Part shown: piece after piece, positions 32,607 to 45,566 of the stretch
Position numbering within the stretch: the stretch's first letter is position 1
How the letters are laid out: each line of letters starts with the position of its first letter
Assembly: GCA_025766275.1 (NCBI GenBank)
Contig: JAFKAC010000009.1
Coordinates: forward strand, 434,001-498,000
Length of the DNA stretch: 64,000 nucleotides
DNA from: Lactarius indigo
Taxonomy: Eukaryota; Basidiomycota; Agaricomycetes; Russulales; Russulaceae
Direction: 5' to 3'
Program-made: the position numbers and the translations under genes
The notes under the pieces: generated by a model
Told to the model about the DNA's origin: nothing
The model's input: the letters and a program-made list of their open reading frames with translations, nothing else
Databases searched by the model: none

Positions 32607-34867
32607 TCATGCATTCGAGCGGGGCGCAACCACACCAAGTGCGGTGTGGGTATTTCGCATTTCGACTGTCAGCCCAAGGGTCCTCAGGACGGGTTCCAGC
32701 GCGTTCTTTGTCATCTCGAAACTGTCCGTAGCCTGCGCCTGTATCTGAGCCTGAGCCCGGAGCACTGACTCTGGAGGCACCTGCGCCTGTTCCCGCGCCT
32801 GTTCCAGCGCCCGTTCTTCCGCCTGCGAAAATCCCGCTTGCACGAACTTCTGCAATGCTTCACGGAACGCATCGCGCTGCAACTCCCCAGCATTTGCGAC
32901 GGCATCCGCTACTATCACGGCGGTGGCTGTGCTGGGGCCAATCTGCGCCGCAACTTTCTTGACGGGACGCGCCAGTATCTCGAGAGTGAGTGTAATGAGG
33001 TCCTGCTGCGCGGCAGGCAAGAACGAAGGCGACCCCCGATACCATTTCTGGTCAAACGTGCCGCGGCCAATGCGGTACCCTTCCGTATGACGCATATCGA
33101 AGAGCGCCCGGCGCTCCCGGCGGATCGAGTTCGCGTGGTTGGACGTCCACTGCCGCGTGTGCATGTACCCTAGCGTTCCCGTGATGTCTTCTAGGAAGCA
33201 CACGAGGTTCTGCAACCGCGCGCTGTCGCGTTGGGGGTCGCAAACATCGCCGCCATCTGTGCCAGCGTTGATGCCGAGTCGCTTTGAGAGGAATTGCTTG
33301 CCGGTATCACCTTTCCAGATGAGCGGAGTGGTGCTAGTTACGAAATTGTTAAGCAAACGGTGAGGGGGGGTGATCATGAATGCGGCGACCACCGCGGCGG
33401 CACACCGAACGGATAGCGCGACGTCGTCATCGGGCGTGTCCCACAACTCGTTAATAACCTCCAGAGACTCTGGGGAGTTCAGAAGCGGGAGGATCTCCAG
33501 GCAATAGTGCTCTCCCGCAGCGTACGGTGCGAGTAGGTCGCGAATCGTGCCAGGAATGTAGTAGAGTGCCTTCAAGGAGACCCGAGTTCTTCGTCGCTGG
33601 ACGGATTTTTGCAGCTTACTTGTGAGAGCTCGCTGTGCTAGCTGAATGATGCCCCACGGGAGCGACTCCGACGCGTGAAATGCGCTTGGTCCTGGTAAGG
33701 CAGCGAGAACGTCGCGAATGGTGAGCTGCGTCTCACCATTCACGTGGGCGGTGAGGGCCTTGGACTCGCACAGACCGGGGATCCCAGTGACGAATTCCTC
33801 CAACTCGTGGTCCTCTCTTAGCCAGTAAAGTGTCCGGACGAGCGTAGTTTTGTATATACTCATCGAAATGCGTTTTGCCGAGTTCTCGAGCCTGGATAGC
33901 ATGCCTTCCGAAATTGATCTGGCCTTGCTCTCACACCGGTCACGGAAATATTTGACCACGTCCTCGCTAACAGCACCTCGATGCGTGCATTTGCTTTACA
34001 CAATGATAGACGACCGAAAAATAGGAGAGTGGGGCTAGTTGAGCCGAGAACCAAAGGAGTGACGTATATGGCGTGTAAAAGGGACAGTCATGATGAGTAA
34101 GCGGGATTAGAGTGAGGTAAATATAAAGGACGAAGAAGAATCCGACGGTCACGAGGGTGTAATACGCGACAGAGTGATTGGCGAGGAAGGCAAAGACGAC
34201 GAGTCCGGCAAAGAACAGGAGCAGGGATACGAGAAGAAGGAAGGGCAGCGTCTCAACAAGCGAGAACGTGCGGAACCGGCGTATACCCCGGAATAAGTAC
34301 TCTTGGATATGGGCACGGACATGAGGTTCGTGATTGCGTTGAATCACTTGGAGGTGTCTGCGCGCCCATTGTTGCAAAAATGTGGCAAGGATCGCGGATG
34401 TGAGACTGAGCACGAGGCTGAGGAACCAGACCAAGTTGACGAATACAACCGAAGTGGAGGGGGTGAAACTCTGAGCGGAAGAACTCGCAGTGGGACTGGT
34501 ATCATTGGTAGTGGAAAGTTGTTGGGATATCTGTGCGAGGAGGGACTGTGTGATGACGTTAGGATCTTGCTGCAATTTCGGGTAGCTCATGGTGATGAAG
34601 GTAGCCACTGTAGAAGAGAAAACGCCAGTCTGGAATGTATGAGGGCTTGTAAGTAGTCGTCATGGTTTGGGTGGCACAGAAGCGTACAAAGATGAGGGCG
34701 TTGTCTGCAGCTCCCTTCCAATCCTCCACAATTTTATCATCAAAATTCGCTGCACGGGTGGTATACATAGAGAAGATGGCTCCAGAAGGGTCACTATAAG
34801 TGGTTTCCTTCGTGTCATCCCCTGCGACGTTCTGTGATGGCGGTTCAAGTTGTTGCTGGGCAGACAT
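32607..34867 (-). pseudogene. DUF6535 membrane protein C, frameshifted
   Basis: Exon 1 34867-34688, 58-nt intron, exon 2 34629-32607. The frame is good from the start through all membrane segments to about 33967, where KQMHASRCC ends at a TAG. The second frame, from about 33960, continues the family sequence to the normal C-terminus. Against the paralogue E (KQMHDRWGTVSE) two bases are missing at about 33975-33985. If real, the product stops after about 273 residues, a membrane-only form. A single sequencing error is possible, though a 2-bp loss outside a homopolymer makes that less likely. Shares promoter-side sequence with gene A and ends GVVAPRSNA. Confidence 0.8.
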
Positions 34868-35783
34868 AGCAGCAATGTTGGGAACGTGGTTCCAAGTGCC
34901 AGCGGGAGCGCACAAGCAGAAATTGCGAACGTGGATTTAATACGTTGCATTGGGCGGTTCTTTTGGTGACAAGTGAATGGCAGATGTAACTTCCAATCCT
35001 CGCGCCTGAGACACGGGGTCCGAAATCCGAAAGATAAGGTGGGCACGGGACCCCCGTGAGGCGAAACGCCGTGACTGATTATGACCAGTACTGACCCCTG
35101 ACTGACATGCCAGCGCTTAGTCTTCTCCAAGCCGTTTTGAGCCTAACGTGGAACGTGGAAGTGTATGATGCTCGGTTTGATTACTTGGATCTGACTTAGT
35201 AGACGTTCATGCCCTGATTGAAGACGACTTCACGAACTAGATGTGGCTGAGCTGTGCCGTTGTAAGCGCCAACAATACAACCATACAGGGAATTTGGACC
35301 TCGTGTCAGTCCGATGGGTTTGTGCCAGGGCCGCAAAGGAGACACCAAGTATAGTCAAATGGTCCATCTGGATTGGGGCTTGCACACCCAAGCTTGCACC
35401 TATCAATTCAAGTGTCAACGTCAACTTGCTTGTTCTTGTTATCGTAAATGGACCTTATCAAATCCTCCCAGTCCGCGGTTTTTTCTCCAATTGCCACTGA
35501 CATTGATTGGGCAATTACCGATCATCAGCTTCGCTGGCCACGTTCTGGACTCGGAGCTGATTCATCTGAATAACGCGGGTGGCCCGGGGGTACAACTGAA
35601 CTTGGATTTCCGACTCGGAATTGTTGGCCATGTCTGGCCATGCCACTATTTACCCATCAGGTAAACAAGAACCATACCTGACTCACAGCGCTTGGTGCAA
35701 TATAATAAATCCACCCTCGCAATTTCTTCTTGTGCGCTCCCGCTTGGAACCGACTTCCCCACATCGAGCCTCATATCCTCACC
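34868..35783. promoter_or_regulatory. Divergent promoter region, DUF6535 C and D
   Basis: About 915 bp between two start codons facing away from each other. Left half resembles the upstream flank of gene A, right half the upstream flank of gene B. TATA-like words are weak. No gene recognised; the minus frame 34660-35130 and plus frames 35243-35664 are shadows. Confidence 0.5.
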
Positions 35784-37995
35784 ATGATTTCCCCGCAACA
35801 AGATCCGTCGCAGGATGTAGGCGATGATACCACCGCTCCGAAGAAAACCACTTATAGCGACCCTTCTGGAGCCATCTTCTCTATGTATATCAACCGTGCA
35901 CTCAAGTTTGACGATGAAAATGTGGAAAATTGGAAGGGAGGCGCAGATAGCATCCTCGTTTTCGTACGCTTCCCCGCCACCCCAACGATGACTTTAGTAA
36001 GCTGACAAGCCCTCACGTTTCCAGACTGGCCTTTTCTCTTCCACGGTCGCAACTTTTATCTCCATGAGCTACCCGAACCTCCAGCAAGATCCCAACTTCA
36101 CCACCCAGTCCATCCTCGCAACGATATCTCAACAGCTTTCCAACGTCACCAACAACGGCATCAGTCCCGCCAAGAGTCCGTCCAATCGAGGTGCCTCCGC
36201 TTCAGTGGTATTCGTCAACTCGGTCTGGTTCCTCAGCCTCGTGCTCAGTCTCACATGTGCGCTCATTGCCACACTCTTGCAACAATGGGCCCGCAGATAC
36301 CTCCAGATTATTCAACGAAATCATGCACCTCATGTGCGTGCCCATATCCGAGAGTACTTTTATCGAGGCGCGCGCAAGTTCCGGATCTTCGGGCTTGTTG
36401 AGGCGCTGCCTTTCCTCATCCTCATATCCGTGCTCCTGTTCTTCACCGGGCTGGTCGTCTTTGCCTTCCCCACCAATCACACCGTTGCCTTCGTCACGCT
36501 CGCAATCGTCGCAATCTGCTTGTTCTTGTATATTGCCCTCACTCTAATGCCGCTCAGACACCATGACTGTCCTTATTACACACCTTTTACGTCACTCCTT
36601 TGGTACTCCGCTCAATTGATCCCACTCGCCTACTTTTCTGTCGTCCATTATTTTGCAAAGCAATTAAACAACCGCTGGGGTGCAGTTGACAAGGAAAAGG
36701 TGAAATTATTCCTTGACCAGAAAACGAACAAGGCCAAGTTATATTTGGAAGGCATGACATCCAAGCTGGAGAGCTCGGCTCAACTCATTTCGATGGACAT
36801 ATACAAAGAAACGCTCGTCCGGACACTTGACTGGCTCAGCGAGGACCGTGACTTGGAGAAATTTATCGCTGGGATCCCCGGTCTGTGCGAGTCCAAGGCC
36901 ATCACCGCAAGTGACACACAGCGTACCATTCGTGACGAGCTCGCGGCGTTACCTGGACCAACGAGCTTTCACGCGTCGCTCCCGTGGAGCATCATTCAGC
37001 TGGCACAGCGAGCTTTCACAAGTGAGCTTCCAAAATCCGTTCAACAACGAAGGACTCGGGCCTGCTTGAAGGCACTCTACTACATTCCTGGAGCGATTCG
37101 CGACCTACTCGCACCGTACGCTGCGGGGGAAGACCGTTTCTCGGATATCCTACCACTTCTGAACACCCCAGAGTCCCTGGAGATCATTGAAGAGTTGTGG
37201 GACACGCCCAACAATGACGTCGCACTATCCGTTCGGTGTGCAGCGGCCGTGGTCATCGCATTCAGGATCAGCCCTCGTCGTATGCTTGCCAATTTCTCAT
37301 ACCACCCCCACAGTGACAGCGCGCGGCTGCAGAACATCGTGCGCTTCCTCACGGATATCAAGGGCACTCTACGAGACTTGAACACGAAGTGGTGGACGTC
37401 CAACAATGCGGAACCGATCCGCCGAGAGCTCCGGGAGCTCTCCGAGACGCGCCGCACCGGTCACGCCACTTCTGACCAGCAAGTCGATCGGGCGTCGGCC
37501 ACGTTCGTGCCTGCGGCGCAGCAAGACCTCGTCGCACTTACTCTCGAGATACTTGCGCGGGGTGATCGCGTCAAGGATGTTACGACGTCGCGGCGCGATG
37601 CATTCCGTGACGCATATGAGCAGTTCGTGCACGTGGCGCTGGAAGAGGCGCGGGCACGGGCGCTGGCACAGACTCGGGGGCAGATGCAGGTGCTGCCACC
37701 GTCAGTGCTCGAGACTGTGGCCCGTATACAGGGGTATGCTGCGGACAGTTCCGAAATGATCCAGCGCACGCTGGGACCCGTCCTGCAGAGCCTTCAGTTG
37801 CAGATAGTCGAAATGCCCACGCCACCCATACCTCCACTCCAAATGCCTGAGCCTCCAGTCCCGGCGCATGTTGGACCTGTTCAAAAGTCGCCACCAGAGA
37901 AAATTCAAGACACTCCCTCTTTGCCATATTCGATGGCGCCATCCTCAACATGGCGTCAGGCCGACGTTGTGGAGTTCGGCCATTCCCCTGTGTGA
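35784..37995 (+). CDS. DUF6535 membrane protein D
   Basis: Exons 35784-35963 and 36025-37995, 61-nt intron at the family position; about 716 residues. Very close to B: the same first exon length, the same FVNSVWFLSLVLSLTCALIATLL segment and LPFLILISVLLFFTGLVVFAF, but it is shorter in the middle because a stretch after RISPRRMLANF is missing compared with B. Soluble part has IPGLCESKAIT, RACLKALYYIPGAIRDLL and FVPAAQQDLVALTLEIL. Ends TWRQ and GHSPV, the tail shared with B and G. Convergent with E. Function unknown. Confidence 0.88.
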
Positions 37996-38457
37996 CGCGC
38001 TCAAGTTCCATGAGGTGGGTGTAACGAAATATTACTTGCCTCGGTTACGCATAAGCCGATGTTACGGTTGGAACTTTCCCCATTTTCGTCGTTTACAGGA
38101 TAAAAATGACTCGGTGCTATAGCGAAAAATGTTAGGTGTTAGGCAGTAATGTGCCACCAAACTTCCAACCTTCGCTTTGAAGAGCGAGCGAAGTTTCTTG
38201 CGAAGTTCCCCTCGACAGAGTTGACAACTTTTTTTTTGAATCCATTTGAGTACGCCTGGGGTATATGGCCCTGTGTAGCACTCTAAAAACATGTTGACCC
38301 CCTATGCAGTAGGCAAGAAAATAATTAATTTGAATTTTCCTGTTACGCAGCATACTAGTACAAAAAGGTTCGAAAACGAGCCGCAGAAATTTAGCCGCAT
38401 TTTCTCCTGTCGTCGCGCCCGCTCAAATAGCGCACCTTTTTCGTGCATTCAAGCGGG
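37996..38457. other. Convergent 3' spacer, DUF6535 D and E
   Basis: About 460 bp, homologous to the B/C spacer. Contains a poly-T run at about 38228. No gene seen; the plus frame from 38291 is antisense to the 3' end of E. Confidence 0.6.
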
Positions 38458-40714
38458 TCATACCACATCTAATGTATCACCGTGCGGCCTGGTCATTGCA
38501 TCTTTCAGCCCAGGGCTCTTCAGGACAGGTTGTAACGCGCCCTCGACCATCCCGAAACTGTCCGCGGCCTGCACCCGTATCCGAGCGAGAGTCCTGAGCA
38601 CTGACTCTGGCGGCACCCGCGCCTGTTTCCGCGCCTGTGTCAACGCCTGTTCTCCTGCCAGCTTCAACGCCTCTGTAAATGCCGTTCTCACGAGCTTCTT
38701 CCATGTGTTACAGAATGCAGCGCGCTGCGGCTCCCCAGCTTTCACGACGGGATCCGCCACTATCTTAAGGCCCTGCTTTGCTGCAGCTTTCGTGACGGGG
38801 CGCGCCAATATCTCGAGAGTGACTATGACGAGGTCCTGCTGTACGGCAGGCACGAACGCGGGCGACTCCCGGTCCCCTCGTTGGTCAAACGTGCCGCGGC
38901 CAATCCGGTACTCTTCCGTATGACGCATATTGAATAGCTCCCGGCCCACTCTGCGGATCATGTCCGCGTCGTCGGATGCCCACTGTCGCGCGTGCATGTA
39001 TCGTAGAGTCTTCGTGGTGTCTTTGAGGAAGCGCACGAGGTTCTGCAGCCGCGCGCTGTCGCGTTGGGGGTCGCAGACATCGTCGCCGTCTGCACCAGCG
39101 ATGATGCCGAGTCGCTTTGAGAGGAATTTCTTGCCGGCCTCATCTTTCCATATGAACGGGATAGTGCTGGTTACGAAATGGTCAAGCGCACGACGAGGGG
39201 GGGTAATCATGAATGAGGCGACCACCGCCGCGGCACAGCGAACGGATAGCGCGACGTCGTCATTGGGCGTGTCCCACAACTCTTCAATTATTTCCAGCGA
39301 TTCTGGGGAGTTCAGCAACGGTAGGAGCTCCAGGCAATAGTGCTCTCCCGCAGCGTACGGTGCGAGTAGGTCGTGGATCGCTCCAGGAATGTAGTAGAGT
39401 GCTTTCAAGCAGGCCCAAGTTCTTTGTGGCCGGGCGGATTGCGGCTTGCTTGTAAGAGGTCGCTGTGCCAACCGAATTATACTCCACGGGAGCGACGCGT
39501 GAAAGCTCGTTGGTCCAGGCAAGGCAGCGAGAACGTCGCGAATGGTGCGCTGTGCATCACCATTCTCGCGCGTAGCAGGCCTGAGGGCGTCAGACTCGCA
39601 CAGACCGGGGATCCCAGTGACAAATTCTTCCAACTCGTGATCCTCATTGAGCCAATGAAGTGTCCGGACGAGCGTCTTTTTGTATATGTCCATCGAAAGG
39701 CGTTTAGCCGACTTCTCGAGTTTGGATATCATGCCTTCTGAAAAGGACTTGGCCTTGTTATCCTGCCATTCTTGGAACGATTTGACCACATTCTCGCTAA
39801 CTGTACCCCAACGGTCGTGCATTTGTTTTGCACCACGATAGAGGGCCGAAAAGAAGAAAAGTGGTACAATTTGAGCGGAGTACCAAAGGAGTGACGTGAA
39901 GGGCGTGTAATAGGGGCAGTCATGGAAGATGAGTGGCATCAGAGTGAGGGCGATATATGAGAGGAAACAGAACCCGACGATTCCGAGGGTGATATATGCG
40001 ACAATGTGATTAACGAGGAAGGCAAAGACGACAAGTCCGGCGAAGAATAGGACCACGGATAAGAGAAGAAGGAAGGGCAGTGTCTCGACGAGCCCAATGA
40101 TGCGGAACCGGCGCGCGCCCCGGGAAAAGTACTCTCGGATGTGGGCACGGACATGAGGAGCGTGATTTCGTTGGATTATCTGGCGGTACTTCCGGGTCCA
40201 TTGTTGCAAAAGCGTGGCAATGAGGGCGCATGTGAGGCTAAGCACGAGGCTGAGGAACCAGACCGAGTTGATAAATACTACTGAAGCGGAGGGGGAGGGA
40301 CTTTGGGTGGGGGGACTTGCAGCTGGGCTGGTAGTAGCATTGTAAAGTTGTTGGGATATCTGTACGAGGAGGGACTGGGTGACGACGTTGGGATCTTGCT
40401 GCAAGCTTGGGTAGCTCATATTGATAAAAGTAGCCACAGTAGAAGAGAAAAGGCCAGTCTGGAAAGCGTAAGGGCTCGTAAGTAGTCCTCCTTATGGTTG
40501 GGGCAGCGCAGAAGCGTACAAAAACAAGGATGCTTTCTGCGCCTCCCTTCCAATTCTCTACATTCTCGTCATCAAACTTTAGTGCACGTTTGATATACAT
40601 AGAGAAGATGGCCCCAGAAGGGTCGCTATAAGTATTTTCCTTCGTATCTTTGCACTTGCATGCGCTCTGTGATGGGGATTCACTTGAGGATTCAAGCTGT
40701 TGCTGAGAAAACAT
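38458..40714 (-). CDS. DUF6535 membrane protein E
   Basis: Exons 40714-40520 and 40458-38458, 61-nt intron; about 731 residues. The N-terminus carries SACKCKDTKENTYSDPSGAIFSMY-type wording, then membrane segments TGLFSSTVATFI, FINSVWFLSLVLSLTCALIATLL, LPFLLLLSVVLFFAGLVVFAF and ITLGIVGFCFLSYIALTLMPL. The soluble part includes IPGLCESDAL, ACLKALYYIPGAIHDLL and FVPAVQQDLVIVTLEIL. It has no GHSPV tail, ending DTLDVV, and belongs with A and C. Function unknown. Confidence 0.88.
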
Positions 40715-41631
40715 AATGACAACGTCGAGGACCCGTTGACAAGTGGGAGAAGGTCGAGCGTGGATTTAAAACGTTGCATCAAACGGGCCTTTTGCTGTGA
40801 CAAGTAAATGCTTGAGTAAATGAAGCGCGGGTATAGCTTCCAATGCAGAGGGTCCGTTTATCGCATTTAACTATGCTCGGCACACCATTTACTAGGCTAC
40901 GCCACCAATCGATCAGATCACACCCACAGTATATTCCGGTACAATTGCTTACATCCTGAACGATAATTCTGAATCGGGTCGGTAACATGTCTGTAACCAT
41001 AGAGTATGCTCAACTGTGAGGAGTACATTGACGATGTATTGGGCAGTGGCCGGAAATCTGACAAATTTCACGGTTTGCTCGCTCAGGCTGGCCTGGCTAG
41101 CCCGGGACTATCCGTCGTGACTCGTGGCCCACGACCTCAGCCGAGCTTTAGCTTGAAGCCCATCCATGTCCTCTCCTTGGCTCTCCCCGTTTACGGTGTC
41201 ATGGAAGGATTCCCAAGGAAGAATGGAAATAGAAGATGGATTTGCTTCATTACGGTGCCTGAATCCCTTGCTATATTCATTGGTGCTAACAGTAGTTACG
41301 TGGAGCAGTTCACGCCACATCTACTTACAGTAACCAATGTAAGTCGTATTCAATTCAAAATGGGGCACGAACCTTGATGAACACATAACAAAGCATGCAT
41401 CATGTAGTGCTTCCACGATAAAGCTCATTTAGGCCCTAAAAGGGTCTCAGCGCTCTGATATGTCGGCGTTGGCACCGTGTGATACCCCCACTCGCATTCA
41501 AATTCGATTTCCATCATCAACGAAGAGGAGCGCTCGAAGAGCGGCGGTCATTGGGCGGAGACCGAACTCGATAATCTCAGTCCAGCCAAGTTATATCTCC
41601 CAGGGCCAGTGATAGATTCTCAACTACGCCA
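40715..41631. other. Intergenic between DUF6535 E and the first intact C2 gene
   Basis: Head-to-head spacer of about 900 bp. The final 60 bp (from about 41575) match the flank of the C2 pseudogene at 25410-25470. A plus frame at 41006-41377 gives 123 unrecognised residues and is not supported by any paralogue. Confidence 0.55.
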
Positions 41632-43044
41632 ATGTCCTCAAATACAGTCCCCAACCCCAGTCGTACCAAGCGACTTCACACCCGCATCTTGGGTCATGGG
41701 AGCAGCAGAGACTATCTCGACAAGGCCCCAATCATCATCCTTCGCGTGCAGGTCGTCTCATGCAAGGACTTGGGTGCCAAAGACCGCAACGTCTCTCGTG
41801 ATTCGTGCGTCCGCCTACTTCTCGTCATCTTCGCTGACTTTCCCCCCCTCCCAGCTCCCGCTTGCGTAGCTTCGTGACAGTCTCTTATTTGGGAAAACGG
41901 TTCCGAACGCCTGTGTTCAAACGCATTCACGATGAACTGAAGGACGCAACGTTCCACTTCCCAATTTGCACATCGCTTGTGCTCAAGCCTGGCATGCTTG
42001 AGTTAGTTGTCTGGGACAAGGACATAATCAGAAACAAATATCTGGGCGAGTGTTTGTTGCCAATAGACCCCTGGTCCAAAGAAACTGGGTTCGCCTTTGA
42101 CGATCCCGACAACAAGGTACGTCGCTCTCTACTACCGAAGATCAAGGTGTGGACTTCACCCCCCTCAGCTGCTATCCGTTGCTCTCGTCTCCCCGCGCTC
42201 AAATAAAACCACGCACGGATCCATATCCTTCAAAGCCGGCTTTGTCCACCCCCCCAACTCGCCCGACCCAGGGAAAACTTTGATCAACCTTGTTAGGGCA
42301 TTCCCACTTCCGGACAAAGGCCACATTGGCATCGTCGTGCTTCAGATCTTCGATGCAAAGGACCTCCCCGAGTCGCCCAACGGTGAGTTGTTTGTCCTCC
42401 AACACTATATGCTACTGACCGGATTATACAAGTGACTCGTACGGGCTGGGATGTGGACCCTTTCGTGAAAGTGTCAGTTGACGGCAAGGTTGTCGGCACT
42501 ACGCGCGTAATCCAACACTCTCGAAACCCTGTCTGGTATGAGCAGCTGGACTTCCCCGTGGGCGACTCCGACAAGCCTATACTACTCACAGTTTTCGACC
42601 GGGATAGGTTCACGCCCAACGACTACATCGGTCAGGCAGAGATAAAGATCTCAGAGCTCTCTGGGCTTCCGAAGAATGATTTTAAAGCCGGGCTCTATCC
42701 TGATGATCTGCCAACCATGCGTGAGTTTAGGCGTCCTCTGGTCTCGAAAAAAAAGGGGCAGGGATGGGAGTATAAGACACCGGAGATCACGGTCCGGTGA
42801 GCACCGTAGTGTTACACCAGGTAGAGCAACGATCACTGACGCTCTTGTGCGCAGCGCCAGTTATCAACCATACGAAAAGTTATGGGACCACGTGTGTAAC
42901 ATGGACCTCACGCGAAAGGTTTCAAGTGTAGAACCCACGCCAATACCTACATCTCTCAGGACGACGGTTCCCACCGAGACGATCGACCCAAGCTCAAGCA
43001 CGCAAACTCCTCACCCTGCCCAGCCACGGGCAATTACTATTTAA
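41632..43044 (+). CDS. Double-C2 protein, PSD2-like N-terminal half, gene 1
   Basis: Exons 41632-41804, 41870-42116, 42169-42382, 42433-42796, 42855-43044; 395 residues. C2A (about 35-140): LRVQVVSCKDLGAKDRN, FVTVSYLGKR, VVWDKDIIRNKYLGE. C2B (about 185-330): IVVLQIFDAKDLPES, TRTGWDVDPFVKVS, TVFDRDRFTPNDYIGQAEI, then the ASYQPYEKL end strand. Loop aspartates for calcium are mostly kept in C2B; C2A loop 1 is altered (NVSRDS instead of NGYSDP). The order and the words GWDxDPFV and ASYQPY are those of the N-terminal region of fungal PSD2-type phosphatidylserine decarboxylases, but no decarboxylase domain or its GST processing motif follows. Inferred role: calcium-dependent membrane binding without enzyme activity. 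The 65-residue tail is longer than in genes 3 and 4. Confidence 0.8.
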
Positions 43045-44369
43045 CGCGTGATTTCAGACGGGACAGGCTATCACCTGTAGTGCGTGCTCTACACCGAAGG
43101 AGGCGTAGGATAGCCAGGGTCTTACGATGCCACCGTGTTCCCCTCGATGGACCCCGGCCCCACGCGAACCGCGAACAACTGCCGCATTAACTAGCATGGC
43201 GCACTCTGCCACTGCGAGCCGCATGAGGTTGACTTTCTCCTCTTCCCTCTACCTTATCTCTGATCCCTTTACTATAATATACTACTACTACCCCAGTTCC
43301 TGGCTCCGATTTTATGTGCTCTCCGCATGAAGTAAACTCTTCTGATATGTTCTGTGGGAATGGCCGCAGTACCCGACACCTTGTCGTCCCGAAGCAATCT
43401 AATACAAAGGCATTGGGGGCCGGAGAAGTCGGGGATCATCTGACTGCATGGTGGTAGGACACCGCGAATCCCGTTGGTAGCATAGACGACAATAGATTTT
43501 TATAATCCAGGACGTACGTTCCTGGAATCTCAAGTTCTCAAATAGTGCGAAGTCCTGCGGGAATCAAACCATGTGCTTAGATTCGTAACCAGTCGGCGTT
43601 TGAATGAGTTGGACTCGAGGAACTTCTTCTCTTTGGCCGTGCATTTGTCTGTCTCCGAGGTTGGACTCTGAGGACCGGTATACTACTCATGGAGTCATGA
43701 CCTATGAATGCAAGTCAGTACAGAGTAACCTCCAAACAGAGACCTCAGACCCGAGCACCGTGTTAACAAATGGTGCTGGCTGCCCTTGAGACCTGAAGAA
43801 TTGAGCGCGCAGTCGCAGATGGAAAGATCGAATTCCGAGAGGACCTACCCGAATGCCCAGAAAAACTCAAATCATATTTGCACACTCCCCCCCTTGACCT
43901 CTCTACCTGCAGCACATCAACGTTCAATAGACGGAGTGGCCTTATTCCGAAAGCCAGATAGACACGTTCGCGTCCCTCGCTATGCCCTGCCTCTGCACCG
44001 ACCTCGATGCATGCGCGCATCAGCGTGTGCAGCGCGCTGGCGCCCTCCTCATCACGTGCTGCTTCCTGACAGACCCCACCACCGTCGTGATCGCCCTCGT
44101 TGTCCATTGCTATGGCGCTGGCGCCACTACAAGTATGCGTACAGTGTAACAAGGGTATCAAAGCGTTCGTGGGAGATCACGTAGATGCGGCTATGGTGAG
44201 TCGCATAATCATACTGGGATATACACCGGAGACGAAGACCAGTCGTAGCTAAGAACGTTCATGCACCCAGAGTGAAACAGGGGGAACAAAGAAAGAATTA
44301 TCCGGCCATACCAGTGCGAGTGAAGTTGGAAAAGCAGACCTGGGATCTGAACATGTCATATTGCTGCAT
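43045..44369. other. Spacer between C2 gene 1 and the DUF6535 relic
   Basis: About 1.3 kb, homologous along much of its length to 47480-48372 (for example GGACGGGACAGGCTATCA-type wording and CTCCCGCATTAACT). No gene seen; frames at 43763-44184 on both strands overlap and are not conserved in the partner copy. Confidence 0.6.
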
Positions 44370-44965
44370 CCGCTCAATTCAAATCGCTTAACTTCTCAGT
44401 GGTAGGCCCCGCTGAGGATAACGACGCCGAATATCGCAAAGAGGGAACGACTTTAGTTGGCCACGACTTTGAGAAGGACTTGCATGCGCCGGCGGGACAC
44501 TGACTCATCATCTGGACAGTCCGTCAGGGCGGTGGCCGGTACGATCTGTGGCTCAAGGACCTGAGACGGAGGGTCATCATCATGGAGTGATGGCATGTCG
44601 TCTATCTGAGGCCAAAGGCTCTACACCACAGGTTCCAGCCTTCCTGGACCCGCTTGACCATCTTGATCCTATCCACAGCTGAGCTTGCACCTGGGACCGA
44701 GCCAAGGTCTCGAGTACCAACTCTGGCAGCACCTAGGACTGTGCCAGTAACTGTGTCGACGTCACTTGTACAAGCTGCATGTGCCATACGTCACGGAATG
44801 CCGACCTCGCGCCATTCCCGACGGGATCCCGCGCCAGTACCTACAGAGTGAATGTGATGAAACCCTGCTGTTCTGCAGGCACGAATGCAGGTAACACCCA
44901 ATCGCCTTGCTAGTCAAACGTACTGTAGCCAGTGAGGTACAATTCCGAATGACATGTAGAATTAA
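44370..44965 (-). pseudogene. DUF6535 3' relic
   Basis: Matches the last 600 bp of gene F (48373-48960): AATTCAAATCGCTTAACTTC, TGGTAGGCCCCGCTGAGGAT and GATCCCGCGCCAGTACC all have near-identical partners there. Frameshifts and stops are frequent and everything 5' of about 44965 is missing. Confidence 0.82.
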
Positions 44966-45566
44966 AGTTTGAAGTCTTTATCATTACATGACGAGAACTG
45001 AGTAAGATGATTCAGTCATAGTTCTGTGTTTTTGAGACCCATTGAAGCGTCTAGTCTTTGCGAGTCATTGCCTTGCTCTCAGTTTTAGGTTCGGCATGAC
45101 GCCGGGAGGGAAGGGAACCAGCGCATAGTGCGGAGAAGTGCACTAGCTCTCGGGTATAGTAATAGGCACTGGCGAGAAAAAAGTAAGCTGGCGGACCGCA
45201 TAGAGAATGAGCTGAAGCATGGCATGCTTCTCGATCGGGAATGAGGGATTTTCGTTTCCGTGGCGAGGTCGCGATGGGCGGGTGGGATCCTCCCGAAGCC
45301 GGTGAAGGTCGGAAAATAGTCCCTCATCATTGATACTGGCGATTCCTGGGCGTGGCGGGCAGGCGAAATAAAGTGTTGTGGTTCCTTGAAGTAGCTGAGG
45401 GCTTGGAAGGACGGACGGATGGTGGCACAAGAAAGAGGAGCGAGACGTGCCGCGTCGTCCGTTCGATGCCGCCACCCCTTCGTCGCTCCGGCAGAGGCCG
45501 GCCAACCCATGGCGGGGATTGCCGCGCTTTGCTATATCTAGAATCAGCAATGTATTTTCGACGCAG
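44966..45566. other. Spacer upstream of C2 gene 2
   Basis: About 600 bp. Positions 45175-45290 resemble 46497-46605; in both, the minus strand reads a similar short peptide pattern (HPSRPR..N P.F..EK), see findings. No complete gene seen. Confidence 0.5.

Noticed and set aside
38291..38923. Plus-strand frame of 210 codons
   Set aside because: Antisense to the 3' end of DUF6535 E.
41006..41377. Plus-strand frame of 123 codons before C2 gene 1
   Set aside because: No partner in the homologous flanks of the other C2 genes and no recognised motif.
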